Source: Devosia sp.
GTDB lineage: Bacteria > Pseudomonadota > Alphaproteobacteria > Rhizobiales > Devosiaceae
Assembly (NCBI GenBank): GCA_028290665.1
Contig: JAQGJK010000026.1
Span: 1 to 64,000 of the forward strand
DNA length: 64,000 nucleotides
Direction of reading: 5' to 3'
Shown: positions 1 through 8,953 of the stretch, in pieces
Layout of the letters: the number at the start of each line of letters is the position of its first letter
How positions within the stretch are numbered: position 1 is the stretch's first letter
The notes under the pieces: model-generated
Told to the model about the DNA's origin: nothing
Seen by the model: the letters and a program-made list of their open reading frames with translations, nothing else
Databases searched by the model: none
Translations under genes and position numbers: made by a program

Positions 1-36
1 CCTCTGACGTGGCCATTGCGAGCGAGGAGGCGGTTC

Positions 37-471
37 ATGGAAAAGCCACCTCGCGCTGACGATGATGATGAGTTCTCCGAGCTGGATGGCAGCCGTGTCC
101 AAGCGGATCAACCAGTCGGGTGGGGTAATCCGCCACCCGACCATCAATTCAAGAAAGGAACCTCTGGCAACCCGAAGGGGCGGCCGAAGGGTCGACACAG
201 TTACCAGACCCAGATGCGGAAGCTCTTGGTCAAGCCAATAATTCTGTCCGACGGGCGCTCGATCGCGCCCATCGAACTGGCCGTCCGAGCGGTCAACGCC
301 AGCATGCTCAAAGGCGAGATGAAGGGGGTCGAGACCTACATCGATCTCATGCAGATGTATTATCCGCAATCAACCGAGGCGGACGATATCGAGATGACCG
401 AGGAGCGCCGACGCCGCCTGCGGGAAGCGGCTAACCGGTCACTGCCGGATTCTCCGGACCAAGGTGAGTAA
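37..471 (+). CDS. DUF5681 phage-associated protein
   Basis: Small protein of about 144 residues placed directly before a large terminase, so it probably serves in phage DNA packaging, perhaps as a small-terminase-like partner (inference from position). The DUF5681 hallmark GNPKGRPKG lies at residues 44-52 after an acidic N-terminus. The ATG at 37 is chosen over an upstream in-frame codon at 16 because GAGGAGG sits at 24-30, six bases before it. Only 5 bases separate its stop from the terminase start. It is the leftmost gene, so the rest of the prophage lies outside the window. Confidence 0.75.
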   Translation: MEKPPRADDDDEFSELDGSRVQADQPVGWGNPPPDHQFKKGTSGNPKGRPKGRHSYQTQMRKLLVKPIILSDGRSIAPIELAVRAVNASMLKGEMKGVETYIDLMQMYYPQSTEADDIEMTEERRRRLREAANRSLPDSPDQGE

Positions 472-476
472 CGATC

Positions 477-1955
477 GTGTCCGCCGTCACCAACTACACC
501 GAGTCCGAACTCTACGAAGCTTACCTCGAGGACGACCTGATGGTTTTCCTCGAGGAGGCATTCGCAATCATCGAGCCAGGCCGCCAGCTCATGCAGAGTT
601 GGCACCTTGAACACCTCGCCTGGCTACTTGGCGAGGTTGCGTCCGGCCGGGAACGACGTGTTATCGTTGCCGTGCCCCCTCGCTCGCTGAAGTCCATCCT
701 TATTGCTGTGGTGTTTCCGGCTTTTCTTCTCGGCCGGGATCCTGGGCTCAAGATCATCGTCGCGTCCAACACCCGCGAGTTGGCGCGTAAACATGCCGCG
801 GACTTCCGTCGCCTCACTCAGTCGCCGATCTACAAGCGGATCTTTCCACGCTACGTCCTGTCTCCCGCGGGGGACCGGGTCTTTGAGCAAAAGACCACCC
901 TAAACGGCCACCGCATCGGCACCTCAGTCGGCGCAACCATCACCGGTCAAGGCGCCGACATGATCATCATCGATGATCCCAATCGGGCAAAAGACATCTA
1001 TTCCGAAGCCCATCGGAACAAGGTCAATGCCTATTACGATCAGGAGCTGTTCACCCGCCTTAATGACAAGAAGCGCGGTCAGATCATCGTCGTGATGCAG
1101 CGGCTGCATCAGGACGATCTGGTCGGGCATATCCTCGAGCGCGGCACCTGGACGGTCTCGCAGATCCCGGTCAAAGCGACCGAACCCAAGTCCTTCCGCA
1201 TGGGTCGTCGAGCCGATCAGCTGTTTCACCGGTCGACCGGAGATATTCTCCTGCCCGGGATCTATGATGAGGACGTCCTCAACGATATCCGGGTAACGAC
1301 GGGCAGCATCAATTTTGAAGCCCAGTACCAGCAGAACCCCACCCCTGCCGATGGCCAAGTCATCAAGCGCAGCTGGCTGCACTATTTCGATAAGCGCCCT
1401 GATGAGTTCGAGTTCGTTATGGTGAGCTGGGACCTTGCCAGCACCATTGCGGAAGACTCGGACTATTCCGTCGGCACTGTCTGGGGCCGCATCGATCGAG
1501 ATTTTTACCTGCTCGACGTCTTACGCGACCGTTGGGAGTCGCCTGACCTGCGCCGGCTGATCGAGGACACTCACTTCCGCTATAATGCCCACGCCACTGT
1601 CATCGAGAAGGCCGGCATTGGCGATGCTGTCGGAGCCGAGATGCGTCGGCAGAGTCGAATCCGGCCGATTCTCATCCCGGTTACAAAAGACAAGCAAGCC
1701 AGGCTGATTGCACACGCGCCAAAGTTTGAGGCCGGTCAGGTATGGATACCTTCCGAAGCCAGTTGGCTCGGGAACTATGTTGGTGAACTTCTGGCGTTCC
1801 CTAGCGGACGGAATGACGATCAGGTCGACAGCACCTCCCAGGCCTTGGCCTACCTGACCAGACATATGCCGCGAGCCGAAAAGGCGCCGACGCAGAGTCG
1901 CCCTAATCCAACGCGACCGCGCGGCACGCCGCGTAGCCCTCCGCGCGAACGCTAG
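477..1955 (+). CDS. Phage terminase large subunit
   Basis: Motor and nuclease that packages phage DNA into proheads. The N-terminal ATPase has a Walker A-like PPRSLKS at residues 67-73 and Walker B MIIIDDP at 162-168. The C-terminal RNase H-like nuclease is suggested by VSWDLAS near residue 317 and the acidic NDDQVDS near 446. The length of 492 residues is normal and there is no frame break, so the protein could be functional. The start is GTG. The Pro/Arg-rich tail (about residues 470-492) is low complexity. No portal or capsid gene follows; 394 bp downstream is a tRNA gene, so this is the end of the element. Confidence 0.88.
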   Translation: MSAVTNYTESELYEAYLEDDLMVFLEEAFAIIEPGRQLMQSWHLEHLAWLLGEVASGRERRVIVAVPPRSLKSILIAVVFPAFLLGRDPGLKIIVASNTRELARKHAADFRRLTQSPIYKRIFPRYVLSPAGDRVFEQKTTLNGHRIGTSVGATITGQGADMIIIDDPNRAKDIYSEAHRNKVNAYYDQELFTRLNDKKRGQIIVVMQRLHQDDLVGHILERGTWTVSQIPVKATEPKSFRMGRRADQLFHRSTGDILLPGIYDEDVLNDIRVTTGSINFEAQYQQNPTPADGQVIKRSWLHYFDKRPDEFEFVMVSWDLASTIAEDSDYSVGTVWGRIDRDFYLLDVLRDRWESPDLRRLIEDTHFRYNAHATVIEKAGIGDAVGAEMRRQSRIRPILIPVTKDKQARLIAHAPKFEAGQVWIPSEASWLGNYVGELLAFPSGRNDDQVDSTSQALAYLTRHMPRAEKAPTQSRPNPTRPRGTPRSPPRER

Positions 1956-2004
1956 CGACTGCTTGCCTGCTCCTGCGGGCCAAGCAAATTTCGCGTTGAG
2001 TCGA

Positions 2005-2167
2005 TTTTCCCTGAAAGCGCAGATGTGCTCCCTGTTCGGTCGCTAAACTTTCCCTGTTATTTTGGCGCGGCAATTAGCCTTAGCGCCCGTAAATTATTGA
2101 TTGTGCGGGTGTATTAGACGGTCGGACAAAGCTTCCTGGAAAGTTTTCCCTGTTCTTTCCCTGTTAT
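2005..2167. repeat. TTTCCCTGTT repeats between prophage and tRNA
   Basis: The 393-bp stretch between the terminase (ends 1955) and the tRNA-Ser (2349) has no credible gene. It holds several direct copies of a short motif: TTTTCCCTG at 2005-2013, TCCCTGTT at 2029-2036, TTTCCCTGTTAT at 2049-2060, TTTTCCCTGTTC at 2144-2155 and TTTCCCTGTTAT at 2156-2167. A copy in opposite orientation (GAGGGAAAATT) lies near 2223. Repeated short motifs beside a tRNA-anchored element resemble arm-type binding sites of a tyrosine recombinase; that role is an inference. Confidence 0.6.
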
Positions 2168-2348
2168 CGGTTTTAGGCCGGTGATTGGGCAACCGAACCA
2201 CCGGTCAGACGCCGTGAGAATTGAGGGAAAATTGCCTCGGACTGCCGATGTTCAGGCACTCTCAGCGTTCGATTGGGCAGCCAAAGCCGCCCGGAATGCC
2301 GGGGTTTTCGCCGAATCAGGGGGTCCCGCCTCTGCGAGAAAGACTAGG

Positions 2349-2439
2349 TGGCGGAGAGGATGGGATTCGAACCCACGAGACCCTTTTGAGGTCTGCGCCC
2401 TTAGCAGGGGCGTGCCTTCGGCCACTCGGCCACCTCTCC
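2349..2439 (-). tRNA. tRNA-Ser (anticodon GCT)
   Basis: Reading the minus strand gives a 91-base class II tRNA: acceptor GGAGAGG pairs with CCTCTCC, followed by discriminator G and a genome-encoded CCA (2349-2351). The anticodon loop CTGCTAA gives GCT, read between stems CGCCC and GGGCG. A long variable arm and the T loop GGTTCGAATCC are present. The 3' end faces the prophage terminase, the usual geometry for an element integrated at a tRNA 3' end. Confidence 0.95.
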
Positions 2440-2633
2440 GCACGGGGCTTCCTTTAGCGCATGCGGCTTGGAGTGCAAGCAATTTTCCGCGTCCGGCGTG
2501 GCGCGGCTGCTGCGGGTGATGGCTCCTCTTTTCCAAGCTGCGGCGATATGCTCAATTTGCTTTGCGGAAACTGCGTCGCGATGCCGGGCGGTTGTCCAAA
2601 CGAAGGGGAATTGACTTGAAGCCGGTTCAGCTC

Positions 2634-3092
2634 ATGCGGGCGCTGTTGGCAGCCCTGTCGGTGACTATGGCCTTCGGATCGGCCGCCGCGGTGGCGCAGG
2701 CGCCGATCGAAGGGGTGTGGCGCACGCCGCTCGAGGCGGAGATCACCATCGCGCCGTGCGGCCGGGAATGGTGCGGTTACCTGACCAAGGTGGTGGTGCC
2801 GGATTATATCCTCGAAACCGTGCCGGATGCCGCCAACATGCCAGTCGAGGAGCTGTTCGACCAGCGCAACCCGGACCCGGCGCTGCGCGCTCGCAAGATG
2901 CTCGGGTTGCAGATCCTGGCGCTCCATTCAGGCAATGGCGAAGTCTATCAGGGCGAGATCTACAACCCCGAGGAGGGCAAGACTTATGGCGGCTACCTCG
3001 AGGTGATCGGTCCTGACGAAGTCAAGCTCAGCGGCTGCGTGCTGCTGATCCTATGCCGGGGCGAAAACTGGGAGCGCGTCGGCGGCCCCTGA
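2634..3092 (+). CDS. DUF2147 domain secreted protein
   Basis: About 152 residues with an N-terminal signal peptide (hydrophobic stretch ending near AVAQA) followed by a DUF2147 domain: GVWRTP, the IAPCG..WCGYL cysteine pair, and a C-terminal GCVLLILCRGENWERV. Members are small periplasmic beta-barrel-like proteins; no enzymatic role is established. The ATG at 2634 is preferred because it starts just before the signal peptide; a TTG at 2562 in frame would add 24 basic residues. No strong Shine-Dalgarno sequence is visible. It converges on the glutathione transferase gene. Confidence 0.75.
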   Translation: MRALLAALSVTMAFGSAAAVAQAPIEGVWRTPLEAEITIAPCGREWCGYLTKVVVPDYILETVPDAANMPVEELFDQRNPDPALRARKMLGLQILALHSGNGEVYQGEIYNPEEGKTYGGYLEVIGPDEVKLSGCVLLILCRGENWERVGGP

Positions 3093-3115
3093 AGGCCGCC
3101 GCGCCGAACGGCGGT

Positions 3116-3826
3116 TTAACGCTGCCCGAACAGCACCTTGAAGGCGTCCTTGTCGGTGCTGAGATCGCTTGGCAGGTCGACGGTCACCGTCAACCCGCGC
3201 GCTGTTCCCGGACGCGCCCGCATGCGCTCGCGCCACGCGGCGAAGGCCGGGAATTCGGCGATGTCGATCTGTTGGCGCTCGTAACCGTTCGACCAGTCGA
3301 TGATGGCGATGTCGGCGATCGAGAACTCGCCTGCGACGTAATCACTGCCGGCGGCCGCCTGCCGGGCGAGTTGCTTGTCGAGCACGCCATAGAGCCGGTG
3401 CGTTTCATCGACATAGCGCTTGATGGCATAGGGAATTTTCTCGGGCGCGTAGATGTTGAAATGGTGGTTCTGGCCGAGCATCGGCCCGAAGCCGCCGACC
3501 TGCCAAAACAGCCACTCATCGACTTTGACCTGGGCGCGCTGATCGGCCGGATAGAATTGGCCGAACTTCAGCGCCAGATATTTGAGGATTGCCCCCGACT
3601 CGAAAACCGAGATCAGCTCGCCACCAGGGCCCTCCGGGTCGACGATCGCCGGGATCTTGTTGTTGGGCGAAATAGCGAGGAATTCCGGGGTGAACTGGTC
3701 GCCCTTGCCGATGTTGATCGGGATCAGCGTATAGGGCACGCCCAGCTCTTCGAGCATGATGGTGATCTTGCGGCCATTGGGCGTCGCGGTGAAGTGGAGC
3801 TCGATCGGCTTGGTCTGCGTCGGCAT
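3116..3826 (-). CDS. yfcG: Glutathione S-transferase, YfcG-like (Nu class)
   Basis: A 236-residue cytosolic thiol transferase or disulfide-bond oxidoreductase. The N-terminal thioredoxin-like domain (residues 5-90) has TPNGRKITIMLEELG, ISPNNKIPAIVD and FESGAILKYLA, the signature of the YfcG/Ure2-like Nu class in which an Asn or Thr near the N-terminus contacts glutathione. The helical C-terminal domain contains the N-capping region FSIADIAIIDW. The ATG at 3826 begins the conserved domain; a longer reading frame upstream reaches 4258 but lacks family similarity. The gene stands alone between DUF2147 and a glyoxalase-like gene. Confidence 0.88.
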   Translation of the reverse strand: MPTQTKPIELHFTATPNGRKITIMLEELGVPYTLIPINIGKGDQFTPEFLAISPNNKIPAIVDPEGPGGELISVFESGAILKYLALKFGQFYPADQRAQVKVDEWLFWQVGGFGPMLGQNHHFNIYAPEKIPYAIKRYVDETHRLYGVLDKQLARQAAAGSDYVAGEFSIADIAIIDWSNGYERQQIDIAEFPAFAAWRERMRARPGTARGLTVTVDLPSDLSTDKDAFKVLFGQR

Positions 3827-3960
3827 GGGAAAATCCAGGGCTGAGGTCGGCGACGCCGTCCGGCCCGCCTTCCACTCGCTTATATCGGCAGGTGACGATG
3901 GATGACAATCGTCCAATGGGGAAGCGGGGATCGCGCCCCGCCTCCGCCACCGGCCCCTGT

Positions 3961-4401
3961 TCAGGCCGCGACCAGTCGCAGATGCGGCTGGCCGTCGCTG
4001 GTCGTCGCGGCGGTGAGGCCGTGCACGTCGACGGTGGCGATGACGCGCTGACGCTCGATGATCATCGAGGTGAAGCGCGACACGTTGACGGGCAGGTCGA
4101 ACTTCACCGTCACCTTGAAATGCCGCATATCGGACAACAGGTTGACGCCGAGCAGCACGCCGGCAAAATCGCGCCCGAGGTATTGTCCCCTGACGCGCTG
4201 GCCGACCTGGAACGGCAGCACGACGCGCTCCGGCACGCTGGCATGGGCGGTGTTCCAATCGCGATAGCCATGGGCCTTCGCGATAGTTTCGAGCGCCGCC
4301 GACTGGGTGATGGGCGCGCCTTTTGCCGCGTGGTCATCACGCAAAGCACGGGCTTCGGCCTTTAGCGAGGTCAGGCTCGGGGTATCGAGGGAAAACGACA
4401 C
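3961..4401 (-). CDS. Glyoxalase-superfamily-like protein (Glyoxalase_8 type)
   Basis: Predicted 146-residue protein. The first 50 residues (LKAEARALRDDHAAKG, then AKAHGYRDWNTAHA) match the N-terminal helical domain seen in proteins named glyoxalase superfamily protein. The remainder is a beta-rich stretch with QRVRGQYLGRDFAGVLLGV. The function is unknown. The GTG at 4401 is chosen because GGAAGGA lies 6 bases upstream and the conserved region begins immediately; an upstream ATG at 4503 would add an unrelated 34-residue extension. A sigma70-like promoter lies upstream at 4580-4608. Confidence 0.62.
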   Translation of the reverse strand: MSFSLDTPSLTSLKAEARALRDDHAAKGAPITQSAALETIAKAHGYRDWNTAHASVPERVVLPFQVGQRVRGQYLGRDFAGVLLGVNLLSDMRHFKVTVKFDLPVNVSRFTSMIIERQRVIATVDVHGLTAATTSDGQPHLRLVAA

Positions 4402-4531
4402 GGTCGATCCTTCCAAAGGTTTGGGCGGAACTTCGTCATGGGGCTCGCCTTGCCATGAACCGCCTGAAAACCACAGGAAACGATCATGAAATGATGCGCG
4501 CAACGCAAATTACGCGGCTGAACTTCACCAA

Positions 4532-4550
4532 CGGAGTTCATTGAACTCCG
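4532..4550. other. Perfect 8-bp inverted repeat in intergenic leader
   Basis: CGGAGTTC-ATT-GAACTCCG forms an 8-bp hairpin with a 3-base loop. It lies between the start of the glyoxalase-like gene and its predicted promoter, so it would sit in that gene's 5' leader. There is no T-run on either side, so it is not a typical terminator. It could be an operator or a leader hairpin. Confidence 0.45.
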
Positions 4551-4579
4551 GCGAGCGGCGGGTGCCAGCAACCACCCCG

Positions 4580-4608
4580 GATATGTTCCGTCGGCGATCA
4601 TCTGTCAA
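4580..4608 (-). promoter_or_regulatory. Predicted sigma70 promoter for the glyoxalase-like gene
   Basis: Minus strand has a perfect TTGACA (plus 4603-4608) followed after 17 bases by CATATC (plus 4580-4585). The -35 is ideal and the -10 weak. It would give a leader of roughly 170 bases containing the inverted repeat at 4532-4550. Confidence 0.4.
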
Positions 4609-4708
4609 TGGCCATTTGCCGGGCTGATCGGGCCGATCAGCACAATGCATTGGCCGGCAGGTCCTCGTCCCGCTACAGGGCATAGCAGCGTTTCCAGAGT
4701 GCTCCCGC

Positions 4709-5479
4709 GTGACTGAGATCCTACTCCTGCTCGCCGGCTTCCTTGGCGGCTCGATCAATTCGCTCGCCGGTGGCGGGTCGTTCATCGTGTTTCCGGCGCT
4801 GTTGTTCGCCGGAGTGCCGCCGGTTCTCGCCAATGCGTCCAACACTTATGCCGCTCTGCCCGGCTACATCGCAGGAGTCGTTGGCTACTGGAAATCGATC
4901 GCCCCCTATCGCAGCCGCCTGCCCTACTACACCGTCGTGCCGTTGATCGGCGGATATTTCGGGGCTGAATTGCTGCTGCGCGTTTCAAATGCCCAGTTCG
5001 AAACGGCGGTGCCGTGGCTGATGCTGTTTGCGGTGCTGCTGTTCGCCTTTGGGAGCGCCCTCGCAAAACGCCTCGGTGGCATCGGCGGGGGCCGTCGTTC
5101 CCTGCGAATCGTCGGCGCCGGTCTGCTGGCCTTGCTGCTGTTCGGCATCTCGGTCTATGGCGGGTTTTTCAATGCTGGCCTCGGGGTCCTGCAACTAGCG
5201 TTCTTCGCCGTTGCGGGCTTTACCGACATTCACGCGATGAATGGGCTCAAGCTTTGGATGTCGAGCGTCGTCGCCTTGGTCGCAACGATCCGCTTCGCGA
5301 TCGAGGACGCCATTGTCTGGTATCAAGGCTCGATCGCCCTCGTTGGCGTCGTGACCGGCGCCTATGTCGCAGCGCGGCTGGCCCGGTACATTCCGACACA
5401 GCTGATCCGGGCGCTGGTCATCGTTTACGGACTCGGCATGACCGGGTATTTTTTCTACTCAGTCTATTTCGCGGCCTAG
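4709..5479 (+). CDS. TauE/SafE (TSUP) family membrane transporter
   Basis: A 256-residue inner-membrane protein of the sulfite exporter TauE/SafE family, which moves small organic or sulfur-containing anions. The first helix carries the family motif GGSINSLAGGGSFIVFPALL, and about seven to eight hydrophobic segments follow, with the second repeat FNAGLGVLQLAFFAVAG near residues 151-170. The start is GTG at 4709. The substrate cannot be told from sequence. The 3' end overlaps the oppositely oriented oxidoreductase gene by 4 bases. Confidence 0.85.
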   Translation: MTEILLLLAGFLGGSINSLAGGGSFIVFPALLFAGVPPVLANASNTYAALPGYIAGVVGYWKSIAPYRSRLPYYTVVPLIGGYFGAELLLRVSNAQFETAVPWLMLFAVLLFAFGSALAKRLGGIGGGRRSLRIVGAGLLALLLFGISVYGGFFNAGLGVLQLAFFAVAGFTDIHAMNGLKLWMSSVVALVATIRFAIEDAIVWYQGSIALVGVVTGAYVAARLARYIPTQLIRALVIVYGLGMTGYFFYSVYFAA

Positions 5480-7566
5480 ACCCGCTCCATCCACACGGCG
5501 CAATCATGGAAGGCGGCCCCGCCGAACGGGGGCGCCGGGTCGGCGCCGATCAACGTGTTGATCCCCCTGCCCTCGATATGCGCCTTGTTGGGCTGGATGG
5601 ATTCGGCGATCAGCACGCCGCGCCGGATGCCGCCGAACAGTTTTGCCGTCAGCACCACGCTGCCCCGCTGGTTGCCGAGCCGGACCCGGGCACCGTCGCT
5701 GATGCCAGCACCTAGCGCATCGTCCGGATGCACGAATACCGTCGGCTCAGGGTGGCGCTTCTTTGACCCCGGAGTTTCGGTGAAACTCGAATTGAGGAAC
5801 GCCCGGGCCGGGCTGGTGGCGAGCCGGAACGGATGGGTAGCATCGGCCGCCTCGTTGACGTCCCACCAATCGGCGAAACGTGGCATGATCGCCGGGTCGC
5901 AGGCCCAGCGGTAGCCCTGCTTGTCGGCGACGCCCTGCCAGTTCGGCCGGAACCGAAATTTGCCATCCGACCAGGCAAAGCCCGAGGCGAAGCGGTGTTC
6001 GTCATCGGGCAAAGCCCGGTCGAAAAAGCCCGTCGCCTCGATCACCTCGATCGGCGGGTAGTCCGACCGGCGGAAGGTTTCGGCGACGAGGTCGCGGTCA
6101 GTCATGTCGAGGGTCGCGTCCGTGACCCCAACCCGACGCATCAGTGCGTTGACGACCTCGAAATTCGAGCGCGCCTCCCCCGGCGCCTCGAGCAGCTTCG
6201 GGCCGTACAGCACCCGGTTGTGGCCGCCGCGGGTGTAGTAATCATTGTGTTCGAGGAACATCGTCGCCGGCAGCACGATATCGGCCAGTTCGGCCGTTTC
6301 GGTCATGAACTGCTCATGGACGACGGTGAACAAATCCTTACGGAGTAACCCCTGCCGCACCAGCGTCTGGTCGGGGGCGACAGTAGCCGGGTTGGTGTTC
6401 TGGATAAACAGCGCCTTGACCGGCGCCCCGTCCTGCAGCGCCGTCGCGTCGCCGGTGAGGATCGCGCCGATCTCGCTCATGTCGAGCAGCCGCGGCGCGC
6501 CCTTGGCGAGGGACGAGCCATAAATCGCCGATTTATCGAGCGCCCAGGCGCCGCTGTTGCTGTGAAACGCGCCGCCACCGCGGTGTCGCCACGACCCGGT
6601 CATTGCCGGAATGCACAGCGCGGCGTGCATGTTGGTGGCGCCGTTGCGCTGGCGGGTAAAGCCGTAGCCGAGGCGGAAGAAGGTCTTTGGCGTCGTCCCG
6701 ACCAGCCGGGCGAAGGCTTCGATCTCGCTCACCGCCAAGCCGGTGATCGCCGCGGCCCATTCCGGCGTGCGCGTTGCGAGATGAGTTGCGAACTCCGTAT
6801 CGAAGTCGGTGAAATCGCGCAGGAATTGTTGATCCGCCAGACCATCGCGCAGCAGCACGTGCATCACGGCGCAGGCCAGCGCGCCATCCGAGCCCGGGCG
6901 GATCAGCAGTGCCATGTCGGCCTGCTCCATCGTGCCGGTCTGGTAGATGTCCACGACGACGACTTTGGTGCCGCGCTCCTTTCGCGCCCGCATCGCGTGG
7001 GTCATCAGATTGACTTGGGTGTTGACCGGGTTGGTACCCCAGATCACGACACAGTCGCTGTCGAGAATGGTCTCGGGGTTAGGCCCGGTCAGCAGCCCGG
7101 TGCCTGCGAGATAGCCCGGCCATGCCGTGCCGGTGCAGATGGTGTCGTATTGCAGCGAGTAGCCCTTGCCGTGGCGCAGGCGTTCGATGCCATCGCGCTG
7201 CACATGGCCCATGGTGCCGGCGTAGAAATATGGCCAGATCGCCTCGGCGCCGAACTCGGCTTCGATGGCCAGCAGCCGCGTCGCGATCTCGTCGAGCGCC
7301 TCGTCCCAGCTAATCTGCTGCCACTGGCCAGCGCCCTTTTTGCCAATGCGGCGAAGCGGATGCAGCAATCGGTTCGGATGATGAATACGCTCGCCATAGC
7401 GCGCCACCTTCTCGCAGATAACGCCGGCCGTATATGGGTCGTCCTTGGCGCCGCGCACCCGCCCGATGGTGTGCGCGTCGATGATTTCGACATCGAGCGC
7501 ACAGGTCGAGGGACAGTCGTGCGGACAGACGGAACGGGCGATGCGCGGCAGGAGGGGTGCGTTCAT
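5476..7566 (-). CDS. Molybdopterin-dependent oxidoreductase
   Basis: A 696-residue enzyme of the DMSO reductase/formate dehydrogenase superfamily. An N-terminal [4Fe-4S] site is formed by C14, C18, C22 and C51. It is followed by the molybdopterin domain (VIWGTNPVNT, then LVTAEHN-like segments such as YTRGGHNRVLYG) and a C-terminal dinucleotide-binding domain (HPDDALGAGISDGARVRLGNQRG). No twin-arginine signal is seen, so it is probably cytoplasmic. There is no adjacent electron-transfer subunit or maturation gene, and the substrate is unknown. ATG start at 7566. Confidence 0.85.
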   Translation of the reverse strand: MNAPLLPRIARSVCPHDCPSTCALDVEIIDAHTIGRVRGAKDDPYTAGVICEKVARYGERIHHPNRLLHPLRRIGKKGAGQWQQISWDEALDEIATRLLAIEAEFGAEAIWPYFYAGTMGHVQRDGIERLRHGKGYSLQYDTICTGTAWPGYLAGTGLLTGPNPETILDSDCVVIWGTNPVNTQVNLMTHAMRARKERGTKVVVVDIYQTGTMEQADMALLIRPGSDGALACAVMHVLLRDGLADQQFLRDFTDFDTEFATHLATRTPEWAAAITGLAVSEIEAFARLVGTTPKTFFRLGYGFTRQRNGATNMHAALCIPAMTGSWRHRGGGAFHSNSGAWALDKSAIYGSSLAKGAPRLLDMSEIGAILTGDATALQDGAPVKALFIQNTNPATVAPDQTLVRQGLLRKDLFTVVHEQFMTETAELADIVLPATMFLEHNDYYTRGGHNRVLYGPKLLEAPGEARSNFEVVNALMRRVGVTDATLDMTDRDLVAETFRRSDYPPIEVIEATGFFDRALPDDEHRFASGFAWSDGKFRFRPNWQGVADKQGYRWACDPAIMPRFADWWDVNEAADATHPFRLATSPARAFLNSSFTETPGSKKRHPEPTVFVHPDDALGAGISDGARVRLGNQRGSVVLTAKLFGGIRRGVLIAESIQPNKAHIEGRGINTLIGADPAPPFGGAAFHDCAVWMERV

Positions 7567-7636
7567 GGCCCGAACTCTATGCCGGCACGGCGGCGTTGTC
7601 AGTGCCCGTCGCGATGAATTGCCGTGATCGCTCGGA

Positions 7637-8908
7637 TCACTGCGCCGCGGCGTTCGCCCGGTCGAGCAGCAGGGCTTTTTCCCGCTCGTTGCGGGTCATG
7701 CCGGCAGCCTTCAGGAACTCGGCACGGGCTTCCTGGCGCTGCCCGAGCTTTTCGAGCAGGTCGCCCCGGACAGTCGGGAACAGGTGATAATTGGCCAGCG
7801 CCGGCGACTCGATATCGTCGAGCACCGCCAATCCCGCCGCCGGTCCCTCCGCCATCGATACCGCGACAGCGCGATTTAGTTCGACGATCGGGTTCGGCAC
7901 CAACGCCGCGAGTTCGGCATAGAGCGCGGCGATCTCGGTCCAGTCCGTCTGTCCGGCCTTTCGCGCCCGGCCATGGCAGGCAGCGATGGCGGCCTGCAGC
8001 GTATAACTGCCACGCCGGCCCCCGGTTAGCGTCTCGGCCCGCTCCAGCGCCACGAGGCCGCGGCGGATCAACATCTGGTCCCAGCGCGCCCGGTCCTGCT
8101 CCAGCAGCAGGATCGGCGTGCCATCGGGCTTGACCCGCGCCGCGTTGCGCGATGACTGGATTTCCATCAAGGCGACAAGGCCATGCACTTCCGGTTCACC
8201 GGGGGCGAGGCGAGCGAGAATCCGGCCTAACCGCAGCGCTTCTTCGGTGAGTTGCGGGCGCAGCCAGTCGCTCCCGGCGGTGGCCGAGTAGCCCTCGTTG
8301 TAGATCAGGTAAACCACCTCCAGCACCGAGGCGAGGCGCGCATTTCGCTCGGGACCGGTCGGCACTTCGTATTCGAGATGGGCATCGGCCAGTGTGAGCT
8401 TGGCCCGGACGATGCGCTGCGCCACGGTCGGCTCGGGCACGAGAAAAGCCCGGGCGATCTCCTCGGTGGTCAGCCCGCCCATCAGCCGCAGCGTCAGCGC
8501 CACGCGGCCTTCGCGCGCCAGCACCGGGTGGCAGGCGGTGAAAATCAGGCTCAGCCGTTCGTCGCCGATGTCATCGTCGAGCGCCTTGTCCGGATCAGGC
8601 GTCATGTCGCCCTGCTCGAGTTCGCGCTCATAGCCGAGGGCCTCGAGCTTGCGCGCCGCCATCTTGTTGCGCCGGAAATAATCGATGGCACGGCGCTTGG
8701 CCGCCGCCATCAGCCAGGCGCCGGGGTTTTTCGGGATGCCGGATTTCGGCCAGTGCTCCAGCGCGATGACCAGGGCATCCATCGCCAGTTCCTCGGCGAG
8801 GCTGACATCGCGCAGCATCCGCGCGAGACCGGCGATCAGCCGAGACTGCTCGATGCGAAACACCGATTCGATGGCGCGGTTGGTGTCGGTGGTCGGGCTC
8901 ACGACCAC
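7637..8908 (-). CDS. ECF42-type RNA polymerase sigma factor
   Basis: A 423-residue extracytoplasmic-function sigma factor, far longer than ordinary ECF factors. Region 2 covers about residues 15-90 (AEELAMDALVIALEHWP, AWLMAAAKRRAIDYFRR) and region 4 about 115-170 (GGLTTEEIARAFLVPEPTVAQRIVRAK). The long C-terminal DUF6596/TPR-like extension carries the ECF42 signature DGTPILLLEQDRARWD. ECF42 factors lack an anti-sigma factor and are found next to YciI (DGPF) proteins, as here: a yciI gene lies 45 bases upstream in the same direction. That operon begins with a promoter of the ECF42 type, implying autoregulation. Confidence 0.9.
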   Translation of the reverse strand: MVVSPTTDTNRAIESVFRIEQSRLIAGLARMLRDVSLAEELAMDALVIALEHWPKSGIPKNPGAWLMAAAKRRAIDYFRRNKMAARKLEALGYERELEQGDMTPDPDKALDDDIGDERLSLIFTACHPVLAREGRVALTLRLMGGLTTEEIARAFLVPEPTVAQRIVRAKLTLADAHLEYEVPTGPERNARLASVLEVVYLIYNEGYSATAGSDWLRPQLTEEALRLGRILARLAPGEPEVHGLVALMEIQSSRNAARVKPDGTPILLLEQDRARWDQMLIRRGLVALERAETLTGGRRGSYTLQAAIAACHGRARKAGQTDWTEIAALYAELAALVPNPIVELNRAVAVSMAEGPAAGLAVLDDIESPALANYHLFPTVRGDLLEKLGQRQEARAEFLKAAGMTRNEREKALLLDRANAAAQ

Positions 8909-8953
8909 CGGTTACACCAGCTTCGGCACGCATCGGCAAGGCCCGCCGCCGGC

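Noticed and set aside
2181-2536. Open frames across the tRNA, with peptides such as WDSNPRDPFE and GIRTHETLL
   Set aside because: They are translations of the tRNA-Ser gene, a well-known false call.
3053-3844. A 263-codon plus-strand frame
   Set aside because: Antisense shadow of the glutathione transferase.
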